Shown: positions 1 to 10,100 of the stretch, piece by piece
Layout of the letters: every line of letters starts with the position of its first letter
Position numbering within the stretch: the first letter of the stretch is position 1
Assembly (NCBI GenBank): GCA_963666575.2
Contig: CAXXYG010000016.1
Location: 310,001-374,000 of the forward strand
Reading direction: 5' to 3'
DNA from: JABMQB01 sp963666575
Lineage (GTDB): Bacteria > Bacteroidota > Bacteroidia > Bacteroidales > Prolixibacteraceae
DNA length: 64,000 nucleotides
The notes under the pieces: generated by a model
What the model was told of the DNA's origin: nothing
The model's database searches: none
Seen by the model: only the letters and a program-made list of their open reading frames with translations
Made by a program: the position numbers and the translations under genes

Positions 1-2586
1 TTGTTTTTGAATATTAATCATGGCAATTTTAATTATATCGGCAGCTGAACCTTGGATGGGGGCGTTAATAGCATTCCTTTCGGCAAAACCACGGACTACA
101 GCATTGTTTGAATTAATATCGTTTAAATAGCGTTTCCGGCCAAAAATAGTTTGCACATACCCCAACTCTCTTGCATCTGTAATACATTGGTCCATGTAGG
201 CTTTTATTTTCGGAAAACTTTCGAAATAACCATCGATAAGCTGTTTAGCTTCTCCACGGGGAATATTTAATCGTTGTGCAAGGCCAAAAGCCGAAATACC
301 ATAAATAATCCCAAAATTGGCTGTTTTTGCTTTCCGCCGCATATCACCATCAACTTCTTCAATCGGCACCTTATAAATTCGCGATGCCGTTAAGGTATGA
401 ATATCAATCCCATCGGCAAAGGCTTTTATCATATCTTCATCATGGCTCAAAGCAGCAATAATGCGTAATTCAATTTGCGAATAATCAGCCGATAAAAAAA
501 CATTCTCTTTGTTCTCGGGAATAAAAGCTTTACGGATTTCGCGTCCACTGGCTTCGCGTATAGGAATATTTTGCAAGTTTGGATTATTTGAACTCAGCCG
601 TCCTGTAGCCGCAACAGCCTGATTATAGGAAGTATGAATTTTTCCTGTTCGTTGATTAATAAGCTTAGGCAAGGCCTCAACATAAGTCGACAATAATTTT
701 TTTGCCCCCCTAAATTCCAAAACTAAATTTATAATCGGATGTTTGTCCTTTAACCGCACCAATACCTCTTCGCCTGTAGAATACTGTTTGGTTTTTGTTT
801 TTTTTGCGTTACTATCGATATTCAATTTTTCGAACAGGATAACTCCCAACTGTTTTGGCGATGAAACATTAAACTCTTCGCCCGCCAATTCAATAATCTT
901 TTTTTCGAGGCCAATTAACTGTTCGCGTAATCTTTCGGCAAAAACTTCCAATTCCTGCGTATTAATGACCACTCCCGCAATTTCCATTTCGGCAAGAACC
1001 GGTACCAAGGGCATCTCAATTTCTTCAAACAATTTACGCGACTCACTTTTATCAAGGTCAGCATCGATGGCATATTTTAACTGTAAAGTAAGGTCGGCAT
1101 CTTCGCAGGCATAATCCTTTAAATTTTCGATAGGAACCGAAAGCATGGTCATTTGGCTTTTCCCTTTTTTACCGATTAAATGTTCGGTGGGTATTTTTTG
1201 ATAATTGAGGTATATTTCGCATAAAAAATCGAGGTTGTGTTTTAATTCAGGCTGAATCAGGTAATGGGCCAGCATTGTATCAAATAATTTCCCTTTAACC
1301 TTGATACCATAATTGCGCAGCATTAAAATATCAAATTTTATATTTTGCCCTATTTTTTGAATGTTCTCATCAGCAAAAATACCTGCAAATTCAGCTACTA
1401 TCTTTTCAGCTTCTTTCCGCTCCCGTGGAAGAGTTACACAATAAGCTTCATGCTTCCGGAAAGCAAATGACATACACACCAAATCGACAGAATGAGTATC
1501 AAGCCCGGTGGTTTCAGTATCAAAACAAAACTCTTCCTGCACCGATAATTCAGCCCTTAAACTGGCTCGTTGCATTTCATTTTCAACCAAATAATAGTGA
1601 TGTGGAACCGATTTTATAGTTTCCATTTGTTTTGAATCAACCTCTTCAGCGATAGCAGTCTCCGTGCCAAATAATAATCCTTGTTGGGCTGTTTCAGCTG
1701 GAGCAGAAAATTTTAACCGGCGTAAAATATTTTTAAACTCCAGCTCATCAAACAATGCAGTTATTGCTTTTTTATCAGGATCTTCAATCTTTAGGCTTTC
1801 CGGCACAAACTCAAAAGGAACATCCTGAACAATTACCGCCAATTTCCTAGACATCCTCACCTGCTCTTCATGTATTTCCAGGTTTTCTTTTTGTTTACCT
1901 TTTAAATCGTTTAAATTCTCATACAGCCCATCAATACTACCATAAGTTCCAATTAATTTCTGGGCCGTTTTAGGCCCAATACCGGGGCAGCCAGGAATAT
2001 TATCGGCCGAATCGCCCATCAAACCCAAAATATCAATTACCTGTTCAGGAGTATTAATACCAAAACTTTCATTAACCTGCGGAATACCCCAAACCTCAGG
2101 CTCTTCGCCTGATTTGGCCGGCTTATACATAAATATATTATCCGAAACTAACTGGGCATAATCCTTATCAGGTGTCATCATGTAGGTAACAAACCCTTCT
2201 TTTTCGGCTTTTTTTGCCAATGTCCCAATAACATCATCTGCTTCAAAACCTTCCAATTCAATAATTGGAATATTAAATGCTTTAATAATGTTTCGGATAT
2301 ATGGAATTGATTTCCGAAGGTCTTCGGGCATTTCTTCTCGGTGTGCTTTGTATTCAGGAAACATTTTATGCCTGAAAGTTGGAGCCGAAACATCAAAAAC
2401 CACACCTATATAATCAGGATTTTCTTTTTCTAATAGCTGAACCAACGTATTGGTAAACCCGAGCATTGCCGAGGTATTTAACCCTTTTGAATTAAACCGT
2501 GGATTACGGATAAATGCAAAATAACTGCGGTAAATAAGCGCAAATGCGTCAAGTAAAAAGAGTTTTTTTGAATTATGTTCCGGCAT
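1..2586 (-). CDS. polA: DNA polymerase I, 3' end cut by window edge
   Basis: DNA polymerase I fills gaps during repair and Okazaki fragment maturation. The frame stays open to base 1, giving 862 codons starting MPEHNSKKLFLLDAFALIYR. Seen in order: an N-terminal 5'-3' exonuclease domain with the helix-hairpin-helix stretch GDSADNIPGCPGIGPKTA (about 1960-2020), a 3'-5' exonuclease domain with an intact FDTETTGLD metal motif (about 1495-1525), then polymerase motif A DYSQIELR (about 465-490) and motif B RRKAKTANFGIIYGIS (about 295-345). The last visible residues are PIQGSAADIIKIAM, so motif C (HDE) and roughly the last 60-80 residues lie outside the window. The intact DTE motif suggests that proofreading is retained. 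The ATG at 2584-2586 lies 11 bases after the queD-like gene, so the two are probably co-transcribed. Confidence 0.97.
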   Translation of the reverse strand, partial: MPEHNSKKLFLLDAFALIYRSYFAFIRNPRFNSKGLNTSAMLGFTNTLVQLLEKENPDYIGVVFDVSAPTFRHKMFPEYKAHREEMPEDLRKSIPYIRNIIKAFNIPIIELEGFEADDVIGTLAKKAEKEGFVTYMMTPDKDYAQLVSDNIFMYKPAKSGEEPEVWGIPQVNESFGINTPEQVIDILGLMGDSADNIPGCPGIGPKTAQKLIGTYGSIDGLYENLNDLKGKQKENLEIHEEQVRMSRKLAVIVQDVPFEFVPESLKIEDPDKKAITALFDELEFKNILRRLKFSAPAETAQQGLLFGTETAIAEEVDSKQMETIKSVPHHYYLVENEMQRASLRAELSVQEEFCFDTETTGLDTHSVDLVCMSFAFRKHEAYCVTLPRERKEAEKIVAEFAGIFADENIQKIGQNIKFDILMLRNYGIKVKGKLFDTMLAHYLIQPELKHNLDFLCEIYLNYQKIPTEHLIGKKGKSQMTMLSVPIENLKDYACEDADLTLQLKYAIDADLDKSESRKLFEEIEMPLVPVLAEMEIAGVVINTQELEVFAERLREQLIGLEKKIIELAGEEFNVSSPKQLGVILFEKLNIDSNAKKTKTKQYSTGEEVLVRLKDKHPIINLVLEFRGAKKLLSTYVEALPKLINQRTGKIHTSYNQAVAATGRLSSNNPNLQNIPIREASGREIRKAFIPENKENVFLSADYSQIELRIIAALSHDEDMIKAFADGIDIHTLTASRIYKVPIEEVDGDMRRKAKTANFGIIYGISAFGLAQRLNIPRGEAKQLIDGYFESFPKIKAYMDQCITDARELGYVQTIFGRKRYLNDINSNNAVVRGFAERNAINAPIQGSAADIIKIAMINIQKQ

Positions 2587-2597
2587 TGTTTTTTTAT

Positions 2598-3047
2598 TTA
2601 GTTATTATCAGAAGCAAACCATTCGGCAAACGAAGTTACAGTTTCGTACAATCGTAAGCTAAAAAGAGAAACGTTTGATGGCAAATGTTGTTGAAGAATT
2701 TTTGCAATGTAAGCTACTATATTTTCAGAAGTTGGTTGAAAATCAACAATTATCAACCTATTTGTTGTTTGTTTTATCAAAACAATCTGTTCTTCGGGTG
2801 TTTGATGATTCACCATTAAAGCATGGTCAAATTTTTGGGTAATATTGGTTTTAACAATTTCTTTCAACTCACCAAAATCAAGAATCATCCCATCTTTCGG
2901 ATGCCCTGGTTGATTTAATGGCTCTCCCGAAATTGAAACTTCCAAATTATACGAATGCCCATGAATATTCCGACACAAGCCATCGTACTCAAACAAAATA
3001 TGCGCCATCTCGAAATGAAACCTTTTTGAAACCCTGATAATTGCCAT
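2598..3047 (-). CDS. queD: 6-carboxytetrahydropterin synthase / 6-pyruvoyl tetrahydropterin synthase family protein
   Basis: QueD-family enzymes convert 7,8-dihydroneopterin triphosphate to 6-carboxy-tetrahydropterin in queuosine synthesis; relatives make pyruvoyl-tetrahydropterin. The sequence shows the family signature: a first zinc histidine in FHFEMAH, the catalytic cysteine and two zinc histidines in CRNIHGHSY, the catalytic Asp-His in KFDHALM, and the pterin-binding glutamate in RLYETVTSFAEW. I take the ATG at 3045-3047 (MAIIRVSKRFHFEMAH) as the start; the frame also allows an ATG 12 codons upstream, but those residues do not look like the family. It precedes polA by 11 bases. Which pterin product is made cannot be settled from sequence alone. 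Confidence 0.88.
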   Translation of the reverse strand: MAIIRVSKRFHFEMAHILFEYDGLCRNIHGHSYNLEVSISGEPLNQPGHPKDGMILDFGELKEIVKTNITQKFDHALMVNHQTPEEQIVLIKQTTNRLIIVDFQPTSENIVAYIAKILQQHLPSNVSLFSLRLYETVTSFAEWFASDNN

Positions 3048-3098
3048 GCTACACATTAAATTTAGATGGGTGAAATTACTCAAAAATATTTTTCATAA

Positions 3099-3135
3099 AA
3101 GAAAAAGGCCCAATCTTATTAAAAGATCAGGCCTT
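3099..3135 (-). terminator. Rho-independent terminator after the PspC/DUF4252 operon
   Basis: AAGGCC (3105-3110) pairs with GGCCTT (3130-3135), and inner bases ATCTT/AAGAT extend the stem. Read on the minus strand the stem runs into TTTTTCTTTTATG. It lies 35 bases past the stop of the DUF4252 gene. Confidence 0.85.
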
Positions 3136-3169
3136 AATTGCTTGCTTAAAACTATTTTAAAATATTGTG

Positions 3170-3673
3170 TTAATCCGACATTCCTTTACCCATTTTTGTT
3201 AAACCCTCTAGGTCATTCACTTTAAAATCGCCATAAAATGAAACAACAAAACGAATATTATCATCTTTTTCATTATTAAAAAACATGTGACACTCTTTGT
3301 ATTTCTTTTTACCTCCCAGCAGCCAAATTTCAGCATCGTTAACCTCATCATCTTCATCCTCAAATTTTTTATAGGATGATTTTGGTAAATACCCTATGGC
3401 TTTTTTAACAAATTCGGCGCCTGACATGTCCCCTTTTTTTGGATTGTATGACATAAAACGAATCTGGTGTAAATCGCCGGTAACCTTCTTTTCATCGCCT
3501 TCATCACCAAGATCAAGGTTCACCACGTCGAGCATATTCTTTGAGAAAGAAAAATTGGTTACCCCATCACGGTCTTCAAAAATATCATACATTTTGTCTG
3601 ATTTACTTTGGCTTTGAGATATCAATGGAAGAATCCCAAAAAGTACGGCTAGTATTAAAATATATTTTTTCAT
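3170..3673 (-). CDS. DUF4252-family exported protein
   Basis: A 167-residue protein of unknown function. Residues 1-21 are a Sec signal peptide (MKKYILILAVLFGILPLIS). The rest resembles DUF4252 proteins of Bacteroidota: a short amphipathic start, KNMLDVVNLDLGD, then a charged region and a final VSFYGDFKVNDLEGLTKMGK strand-helix. It follows the PspC gene by 20 bases on the same strand and precedes a terminator, so it is the last gene of a PadR-PspC-DUF4252 operon. By context it may belong to an envelope-stress response; no biochemical role is known to me. Confidence 0.8.
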   Translation of the reverse strand: MKKYILILAVLFGILPLISQSQSKSDKMYDIFEDRDGVTNFSFSKNMLDVVNLDLGDEGDEKKVTGDLHQIRFMSYNPKKGDMSGAEFVKKAIGYLPKSSYKKFEDEDDEVNDAEIWLLGGKKKYKECHMFFNNEKDDNIRFVVSFYGDFKVNDLEGLTKMGKGMSD

Positions 3674-3693
3674 CTGAAATGTTCAATAAATTT

Positions 3694-5262
3694 TTATTCT
3701 GATTTTTTACTCTTGGCTAATCCTTCAGGAGTCATTACCCAATATTTTCCTACCATATCACCATCCCATGTATTCGACACATTTTCAATGTCGTGAATAA
3801 TATGAATCATATCATCGCTTAAAAATACCTGTTTCCCTTCGGGGACTTTTAGAATAATATCTACATCCTGATCACGGAATTTACCGTCTTGCCCGAGTGA
3901 AAAATAAGAATCGAGGAATAATGTAGAGTCTTTTATTTCATAATTATATTCAATTTCTTTTGAGTAATCCTTTGCCATTTCACGGTTTTTACCCCGCGAA
4001 CTACTTTTTATAACAATCACAAAATTATTTGAACTTGATTTTTCGATATCAAATGTAGGTTGGCTTAATAGTACTTCTTCGCCATCGACCAGGCCAATTT
4101 TAAAATCTTCAATGTCCCAGTCCAGTTCATCGTATTCCTCATAACTGTCTTTATTTAATTCGAGGTAAAGAGTATTACACCCCTCGCAGGTAATAGCCAT
4201 ACTATTTGTAACCGACGCCCTGTTTTTATAGTTACCTACCTGGCTTACCGATAAAACCACTATCGCTACAAGAGCAATCAGCCATACGCCAACCATTCCT
4301 AATCCGATTAATGTATTATTCGATTTGTACCTAAACACCAATTTTGTTCCGATATAAAGCATTGCCAGAAGTGGTATTCCAACCAAAAATGCAATAGATA
4401 TCATTCCAAATGTAACAGTACCCGGAGTAACAAAATGGTTTAAAATGCCTGGTACATGTATTTCGGGGCCCCAAATCATTGGAACTCCTGATACAAATGA
4501 TTGGCCTACAATTAATGAAGAAATAAATCCAATCAAACCAAAAAATCCAGAGAGGATCAGTACTACTCCAACAATAATTATGAATACTTTAAGAACAACT
4601 TTCAGGATGTTATAAACTACATCTCCAAATTGTGAAACAGCATCCTGCCCTTTAGCATACCCTTTTGAATCTTTTAAGTTTTTAACACTCTCTGTTACGT
4701 CCTTTACTTCTTCTTTGATTGATTTTTCAATGTTTGAAATGGTCACTTCCTTACCTCTCATTTCAAGGCGTTGGGCTGTATTAATTGCTTTTGGAACTGC
4801 AATCCACAAAATAACATAAGCAATGAGGCCAATTCCCTGAGCCAGGAAAAGCACCACAAAAATAATACGAAGTACTACCGGGTCGATATTAAAATAGGCA
4901 CCTAGCCCACCACAAACACCTCCAATTACTCTATGGTCAGGGTCGCGGTACAAGCGTCTTTTTCGTTTTACATGAATTGGTTCTTCTTCATCGCCTTCGG
5001 CTTCAATAAAATCATCAGGTGTACCCATGGTTTCAATTACTTCATCGACCCATGCCAGTACAACAACACTTTTATCTCCTGAAATTTTTTCATTAAACAA
5101 TTCCGAAATCCGGGCTTCAAAATCAGTTACAATCTCTTTACCTTCATCGTTGGTTCCAAAATGTTGTTTTAATTTCAGAAGGTAATTTTGTAATTTTTCG
5201 TAGGCATCCTCTTCAATGTGAAAAACTGTGCCGCAAATATTTATGGTGAATGTTTTTTTCAT
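3694..5262 (-). CDS. PspC-domain membrane protein
   Basis: A 522-residue inner-membrane protein. Residues 1-85 are a cytoplasmic region (MKKTFTINICGTVFHIEEDA...) typical of Bacteroidota PspC proteins. The PspC domain follows at about 103-165, with RLYRDPDHRVIGGVCGGLGAYFNIDP and a transmembrane pair ending ILWIAVPKA. Further hydrophobic segments lie at about 225-355 (VFIIIVGVVLILSGFFGLIG; IALVAIVVLSV). The C-terminal 150 residues look soluble and beta-rich. PspC domains sense membrane stress in the phage-shock system of other bacteria. The PadR repressor gene lies 44 bases upstream and DUF4252 20 bases downstream, so regulation by PadR is likely (inference). Confidence 0.9.
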   Translation of the reverse strand: MKKTFTINICGTVFHIEEDAYEKLQNYLLKLKQHFGTNDEGKEIVTDFEARISELFNEKISGDKSVVVLAWVDEVIETMGTPDDFIEAEGDEEEPIHVKRKRRLYRDPDHRVIGGVCGGLGAYFNIDPVVLRIIFVVLFLAQGIGLIAYVILWIAVPKAINTAQRLEMRGKEVTISNIEKSIKEEVKDVTESVKNLKDSKGYAKGQDAVSQFGDVVYNILKVVLKVFIIIVGVVLILSGFFGLIGFISSLIVGQSFVSGVPMIWGPEIHVPGILNHFVTPGTVTFGMISIAFLVGIPLLAMLYIGTKLVFRYKSNNTLIGLGMVGVWLIALVAIVVLSVSQVGNYKNRASVTNSMAITCEGCNTLYLELNKDSYEEYDELDWDIEDFKIGLVDGEEVLLSQPTFDIEKSSSNNFVIVIKSSSRGKNREMAKDYSKEIEYNYEIKDSTLFLDSYFSLGQDGKFRDQDVDIILKVPEGKQVFLSDDMIHIIHDIENVSNTWDGDMVGKYWVMTPEGLAKSKKSE

Positions 5263-5306
5263 TTTATATTAAATTAAGTATTACAAAACCTATTGGATGA
5301 ATAGTT

Positions 5307-5639
5307 TTATGACTTATGTTTTTTTATTTGATCAACAGCTTCAACCAATTCATTCCATGATCCTCTTAGTTCATTTAAAAAATCACTCCCTGGCTGAGTA
5401 AGTTCATAATATTTACGAGGTGGCCCCTGAGTCGATTCTTCCCATTTGTAAGCCAATAATCCGGCATTTTTTAATCGAGTTAAAAGTGGATACAAAGTCC
5501 CTTCAACTACAATCAATTTGGCCTCCTTTAGTTCCTGAATAATATCACTGGCATAAAGTGGCTTGCCATCAATTACCAGCAAGATACAATACTCCAGGAC
5601 ACCCTTCCGCATTTGCGCTTTTGTATTTTCTAATTTCAT
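5307..5639 (-). CDS. PadR-family transcriptional regulator
   Basis: A small winged-helix regulator of about 110 residues. Sequence from the chosen start: MKLENTKAQMRKGVLEYCIL, then the recognition region ASDIIQELKEAKLIVVEGTLYPLLTRLKNAGLL and the wing GPPRKYYELTQPG, which is the PadR signature. An ATG 13 codons upstream (5678) is possible, but MKLENTK is the usual family start. It heads the operon with the PspC and DUF4252 genes, an arrangement common in Bacteroidota, and probably represses its own operon. Confidence 0.93.
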   Translation of the reverse strand: MKLENTKAQMRKGVLEYCILLVIDGKPLYASDIIQELKEAKLIVVEGTLYPLLTRLKNAGLLAYKWEESTQGPPRKYYELTQPGSDFLNELRGSWNELVEAVDQIKKHKS

Positions 5640-5807
5640 CTCAATAAAATTAATATTTTTTAACGGTATTCGATGCAAATAAACTTACTGATACCATGAG
5701 AATAAACATAATTCCTTTAAAATACTCTTCTCATGATCGTTTCATCGCTTTTCGCTATTAAAATCTTTCCCTATATATATGAACTATTTATAACAATATA
5801 AATACTC

Positions 5808-6248
5808 CTAACTTTCCCACTTTGAATCATCTACCATCCACGATTCCAATTCCAATTGTCCTTCTTCTTCAGATGAAAACGAAAAATTATGCTCATCTAT
5901 CATCCAATCTTCAATTTCCAAAGATGCCTCTGGGCTGTCAACATAAAACACATACTCAGCATTTACTTCAGTTTTATTCAACATCCATTCTTCCAGCTTC
6001 AGAATTTCCTCCGATTCTACAAAATACTTGTCAAAATAAGTAGTTCCAACAACATACTCAGTTTTTGTAGTTTTACTTTGGGCAGCCGGTGTCTCCACCA
6101 ATGCCAGGGCAATATCTTTAAAACTACTGTTTGAAAGTAATTGTTTCCAAAATCCCTGGGCACTTACCGTTAAACTTAATAATACAAAACTAACGACAAC
6201 TGCAATCGACCTTAAAATTGTTTTCTGAACATTGTTTTTTGTTTTCAT
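5808..6248 (-). CDS. Small exported protein with three LExWM repeats
   Basis: A 146-residue protein of unknown function. Residues 1-30 are a signal peptide ending VSAQG. The mature part starts FWKQLLSNSSFKDIALALVE. The C-terminal half holds three copies of an acidic motif: LKLEEWMLN, LEIEDWMID and LELESWMVD, spaced about 28 and 26 residues apart. Similar small proteins with repeated LEDWM motifs occur in Prolixibacteraceae-like genomes as far as I recall; no function is assigned. It has its own likely promoter at 6426-6457 and a leader of about 170 bases containing a 10-bp tandem repeat. The codon pattern is normal for the neighbourhood. Confidence 0.75.
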   Translation of the reverse strand: MKTKNNVQKTILRSIAVVVSFVLLSLTVSAQGFWKQLLSNSSFKDIALALVETPAAQSKTTKTEYVVGTTYFDKYFVESEEILKLEEWMLNKTEVNAEYVFYVDSPEASLEIEDWMIDEHNFSFSSEEEGQLELESWMVDDSKWES

Positions 6249-6270
6249 GGCTTTTGTTTTTGTTTCAGCT

Positions 6271-6318
6271 TGTTTTTGTTTCTGTTTGTTTCTGTTTGTT
6301 TCTGTTTGTTTCTGTTTC
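6271..6318. repeat. 10-bp tandem repeat in the leader of the LExWM gene
   Basis: Three exact copies of TCTGTTTGTT (6281-6310) with degenerate copies on both sides (TGTTTTTGTT before, TCTGTTTC after). The array lies 23-70 bases upstream of the start codon, inside the expected 5' leader, where the transcript reads as repeated AACAAACAGA. Copy-number change by slippage is possible. Confidence 0.85.
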
Positions 6319-6425
6319 TGCTTTATAATTGTTTTCTTCTTAAAGACGCTGTTTTTTTCAATTGTTACATTCTATAAAGAACTCTCTTAAAAATATTACC
6401 TTTCGATGCACTGTTGTTTGTATTG

Positions 6426-6457
6426 CAAATATATGTATTTTTAATGGTACTATGCAA
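6426..6457 (-). promoter_or_regulatory. Predicted Bacteroidota-type promoter for the LExWM gene
   Basis: On the minus strand TATATTTG (6426-6433) matches the -7 consensus TAnnTTTG exactly, and TTG (6455-6457) lies 21 bases upstream as the -33 element. Transcription would begin near 6418, giving a leader of about 170 bases. Confidence 0.55.
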
Positions 6458-7181
6458 CACAAAGTACTAATATTTTTAATTTATTTTTACTCATGGTCGT
6501 TATCATCCTGATATGTTGTGTTTTAAGTTAGAAATAAAAAATTGAGTTTTTTTAGAAAAAAAAACAAAAGAGTGGATATTGAACAATAAATAATAAAATA
6601 CCCAACTTTTGACTTCTATAGTTATTTATAAAAGCCTCAAATTGTTGATAGGTGGTTAAAATCCGGTTGATAAAATGTTAACAAACTTTAATAATTGTTG
6701 ATATTAATTCTTGGTTGATCCATTAAATAATATGAACTTTCCCTTTGTAATTTTAAGGCAAATCGGCCTATTTTTTATAAGTGTTAATTGGGGGATTAAC
6801 ATAAGGCCGGAAATTCTATTAATTAATAATAAACTGGGGAATAAAATATAGAACCAACAGTTAAAAGAGTTTGATACGGTTTTAAGGTTATGTTCTAATT
6901 TGATTGATATTGGTAACGATAATTTGCCATTAACTTGAATCAAACTTACAATTGGGTATACATTATCCTTGTAACATTGCAGAATGTTAATGACAACCGA
7001 ATATGTAATACCATAATACAAAACACACATGTAATACAAATAAATATTTTTTAACCAATAATTAATCTTTGAAATAAATAAAAAAGTTTTCTTTGCCGGG
7101 TAAAATGTAAAGAATGTGAAATATGCAACTTAAAAATTATACATATTATTCATTTTATATAACTACTAAAGTTTATTATTT
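6458..7181. other. Long AT-rich intergenic region, no gene recognised
   Basis: Divergent spacer between the minus-strand LExWM gene and the plus-strand Oar-like receptor. A 111-codon minus frame at 6704-7039 has no recognisable domain, a skewed composition and no context, so I do not call it. No tRNA, clear terminator or known riboswitch is visible. The promoter of the receptor must lie here; TAATCTTTG near 7063-7071 is one base too long for the -7 consensus. Confidence 0.5.
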
Positions 7182-10100
7182 ATGATTAAGAAAATCAGTT
7201 TTTTATTAGTAGCGCTCATTATTTCATCAGCCGCTATTGTGCAAGCACAGGTAACCTCATCCAGTATGGGTGGACGTGTTACTGATACTGAAGGAGCTGT
7301 GATAGGTGCAACGGTGATTGCTACACACGCCCCTTCAGGAACAACTTATGGTACTGTAACCAACAGGGAGGGCCGATTCAACCTAAACGGTATGCGTGTA
7401 GGCGGACCTTATACGGTAGAAGTTACTTTCATTGGATATGGTGCATACACACAAAACAACATTACGTTGAGTTTAGGTGAAAACTATGTAATGAATGTTG
7501 TACTCTCAGAAGAATCAATATCATTAAATGAAGTTTTTGTTACGGCAAGCCGCACAAAATTCTCTAATGAGAAAACTGGAGCAGTGACCAATATAACAAA
7601 CAGCCAGATAGCTAATTTGCCCACAGTGAGCCGTAGCATTATGGACGTTACCCGCCTTTCGCCCTATGGAGGCAATGGGATGAGCTTTGTCGGCACAGAT
7701 GGCCGTACGGCTAACTTTACAGTGGATGGAGCTAATTTTAACAATAACTTCGGTTTGAGTTCTGCTCTTCCTGGTGGAGGCAGCCCAATTTCTATTGAAG
7801 CTATCGAAGAATTACAGGTTGTAATCGCTCCATACGATGTTCGTCAAACTAACTTTATTGGTGGTGGTGTAAACGCTATTACAAAATCTGGTACAAATAC
7901 CTTCAAAGCCAGTGCTTATACTTATCACAGAAATGAAAACATGCGCGGTGATGCTGTTAAAGGTCAACAAATACAAGGAGCACGTGAAAAAGACCGTAAT
8001 ACAACATACGGTTTCACTTTAGCTGGTCCGATTATCAAAAACAAATTGTTCATCTTCGTAAACGCCGAAATGGCTAAAACACCAACAATTGCCAATCGTT
8101 GGAGAGCTTCAACTGATGGTGTTGCTGATCCAGACAACTTTATCTCTCGCACAACAGAAAACGATCTAAAGACGGTTTCTGATTTCGTAAGAGGTAAATA
8201 TGGATATGAAACGGGATCTTACACAAATTTCCCTGCAGATGAAAGCAACAGAAAACTGCTTGCCCGTATCGATTGGAATATCACAGACAAGCATCGTTTA
8301 GCATTACGTTATAACTATACTAAGAACGCTTCATGGAGATCTCCTAATGCTAGTTCTATGGATGGTGGTACTCGTATGTCTGAGGCAAGAATGTCACAGG
8401 CTTCAATGTCATATGCCAATTCGATGTATTCGATGGACAACATTGTTCATTCATTCTCTTTTGACTTAAATAGTCGTTTATCGGAAAACATCTCTAACCA
8501 ATTCCTGGCAACATTCTCAAAACTTGACGATATTCGTGGAACAAATTCAACAGAATTTCCTTTTATCGACATTTTGAAAGACGACCAAGCATACCTCTCT
8601 TTAGGTTACGAGCTATTTACCTGGAACAATGGGGTTCACAATAATGTATTGAACATTAAAGATGAATTGACTTATTATTTAGGTAATCATAAAATTATTG
8701 GTGGAATAGCTTTCGAATATAAAATGGCAGATAACTCTTATATGCGTAACGGTACTGGTTACTATCGCTACTCTAGTCTCGATGACTTCTTAAACGAAGG
8801 AACACCTGCAATTGTGAACTTAACTTATGGTTACGATGGCGAAATTAATCCTGCAGCACGCGTAAGAACGAACAAAATTGGAGTTTATGCTCAGGACGAT
8901 TGGAGTGTTAGCGAAAGATTCAAACTGTCGTACGGCCTTCGCCTTGATGGACTTTTCTTTAATAATAATGATTTGTTGACGAATCAAGCTATCAAGGAAC
9001 TTGATTATTCTGGTCGTAGTATTGATACAGGTGAATGGCCTTCAACCAATATCATATTCTCTCCTCGTGTAGGTTTTGTATGGGATGCTTCTGGCGACAA
9101 GAGCTTGAAAGTTCGTGGTGGTACTGGTCTTTTCTCTGGTAACTTACCACTTGTATTCTTCACCAACATGCCAACCAATGGTGGTATGGTTCAATACCAG
9201 GCTCAAATAAATGAAAGTAATGCTGCGAAGAATGGTTTCACAATGGGAGAATTTGCTGGCGGTCTTGTAACTGACGCTGACGGCAATGCTACAATAACAG
9301 CACTACATGATAAATTGACAGGTTTAGGTTATCCTACAACTATTTCACCTGAAGATGGAACAGTTCCTTCTGCAATTGCTGGTATATCTTCAGATTTCAA
9401 GATGCCACAAGTATGGAAAACATCATTTGCTGTTGACTATGCATTCCCAACATCTTTCCCATTCTCTGCAACAATAGAAGGAATCTACAACAAAACAATC
9501 AACGGTGTTTCTATTTCCGATTGGAGTATTCCTTCTGTAGGTGGTTTTGCTCGTTTTAACGGTGTTGACAATCGTCCGGTTTATCCCGATGGTTATCGTT
9601 CTGGCACAAAGGCATTCGTATTAGAAAACACAAGCCGTGGTTATGGTTGGTCAGGCAACATCACTTTAAATGCCCAACCAACAAAATGGCTAAGCATGAT
9701 GGCTGCCTATACACACACAGTTGCTAAAGATGTAACTGGCATGCCAGGATCTAATCCAGAATCTGCATTTACATACGTTCCTACAGTAGAAGGCCCTAAC
9801 CACATTAAATTGCACAATTCTCAATACACCACACCCGATCGTCTTGTGGCATCGCTTACTGCCAACGACAAGAGCGGTAACCACTATAGCATTATCTATG
9901 AAGGATGGCGCGGTGGAGCTAACTACTCATATATGACTGTTAACGATATCAATGGTGACGGTTACAACTACGATGCAATCTATGTTCCAACTGACGATGA
10001 AGTGGCAAACAATCAGTTCCGCTTTGTTTCAGCAGACGATCAAACTCGTTTTATGGACTATGTGCATGCCGATGATTATTTGAAAGATCAACAAGGCAAG

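Noticed and set aside
6271..6318. Possible CRISPR-like array
   Set aside because: The unit is a 10-bp head-to-tail tandem repeat without spacers, and there are no cas genes.
6704..7039. 111-codon minus-strand open frame in the AT-rich spacer
   Set aside because: No recognisable domain, unusual composition, no promoter or partner; most likely a chance frame in low-complexity DNA.
7050..7075. TAATCTTTG as the -7 box of the Oar-like receptor
   Set aside because: One base too long for TAnnTTTG and without a -33 partner.
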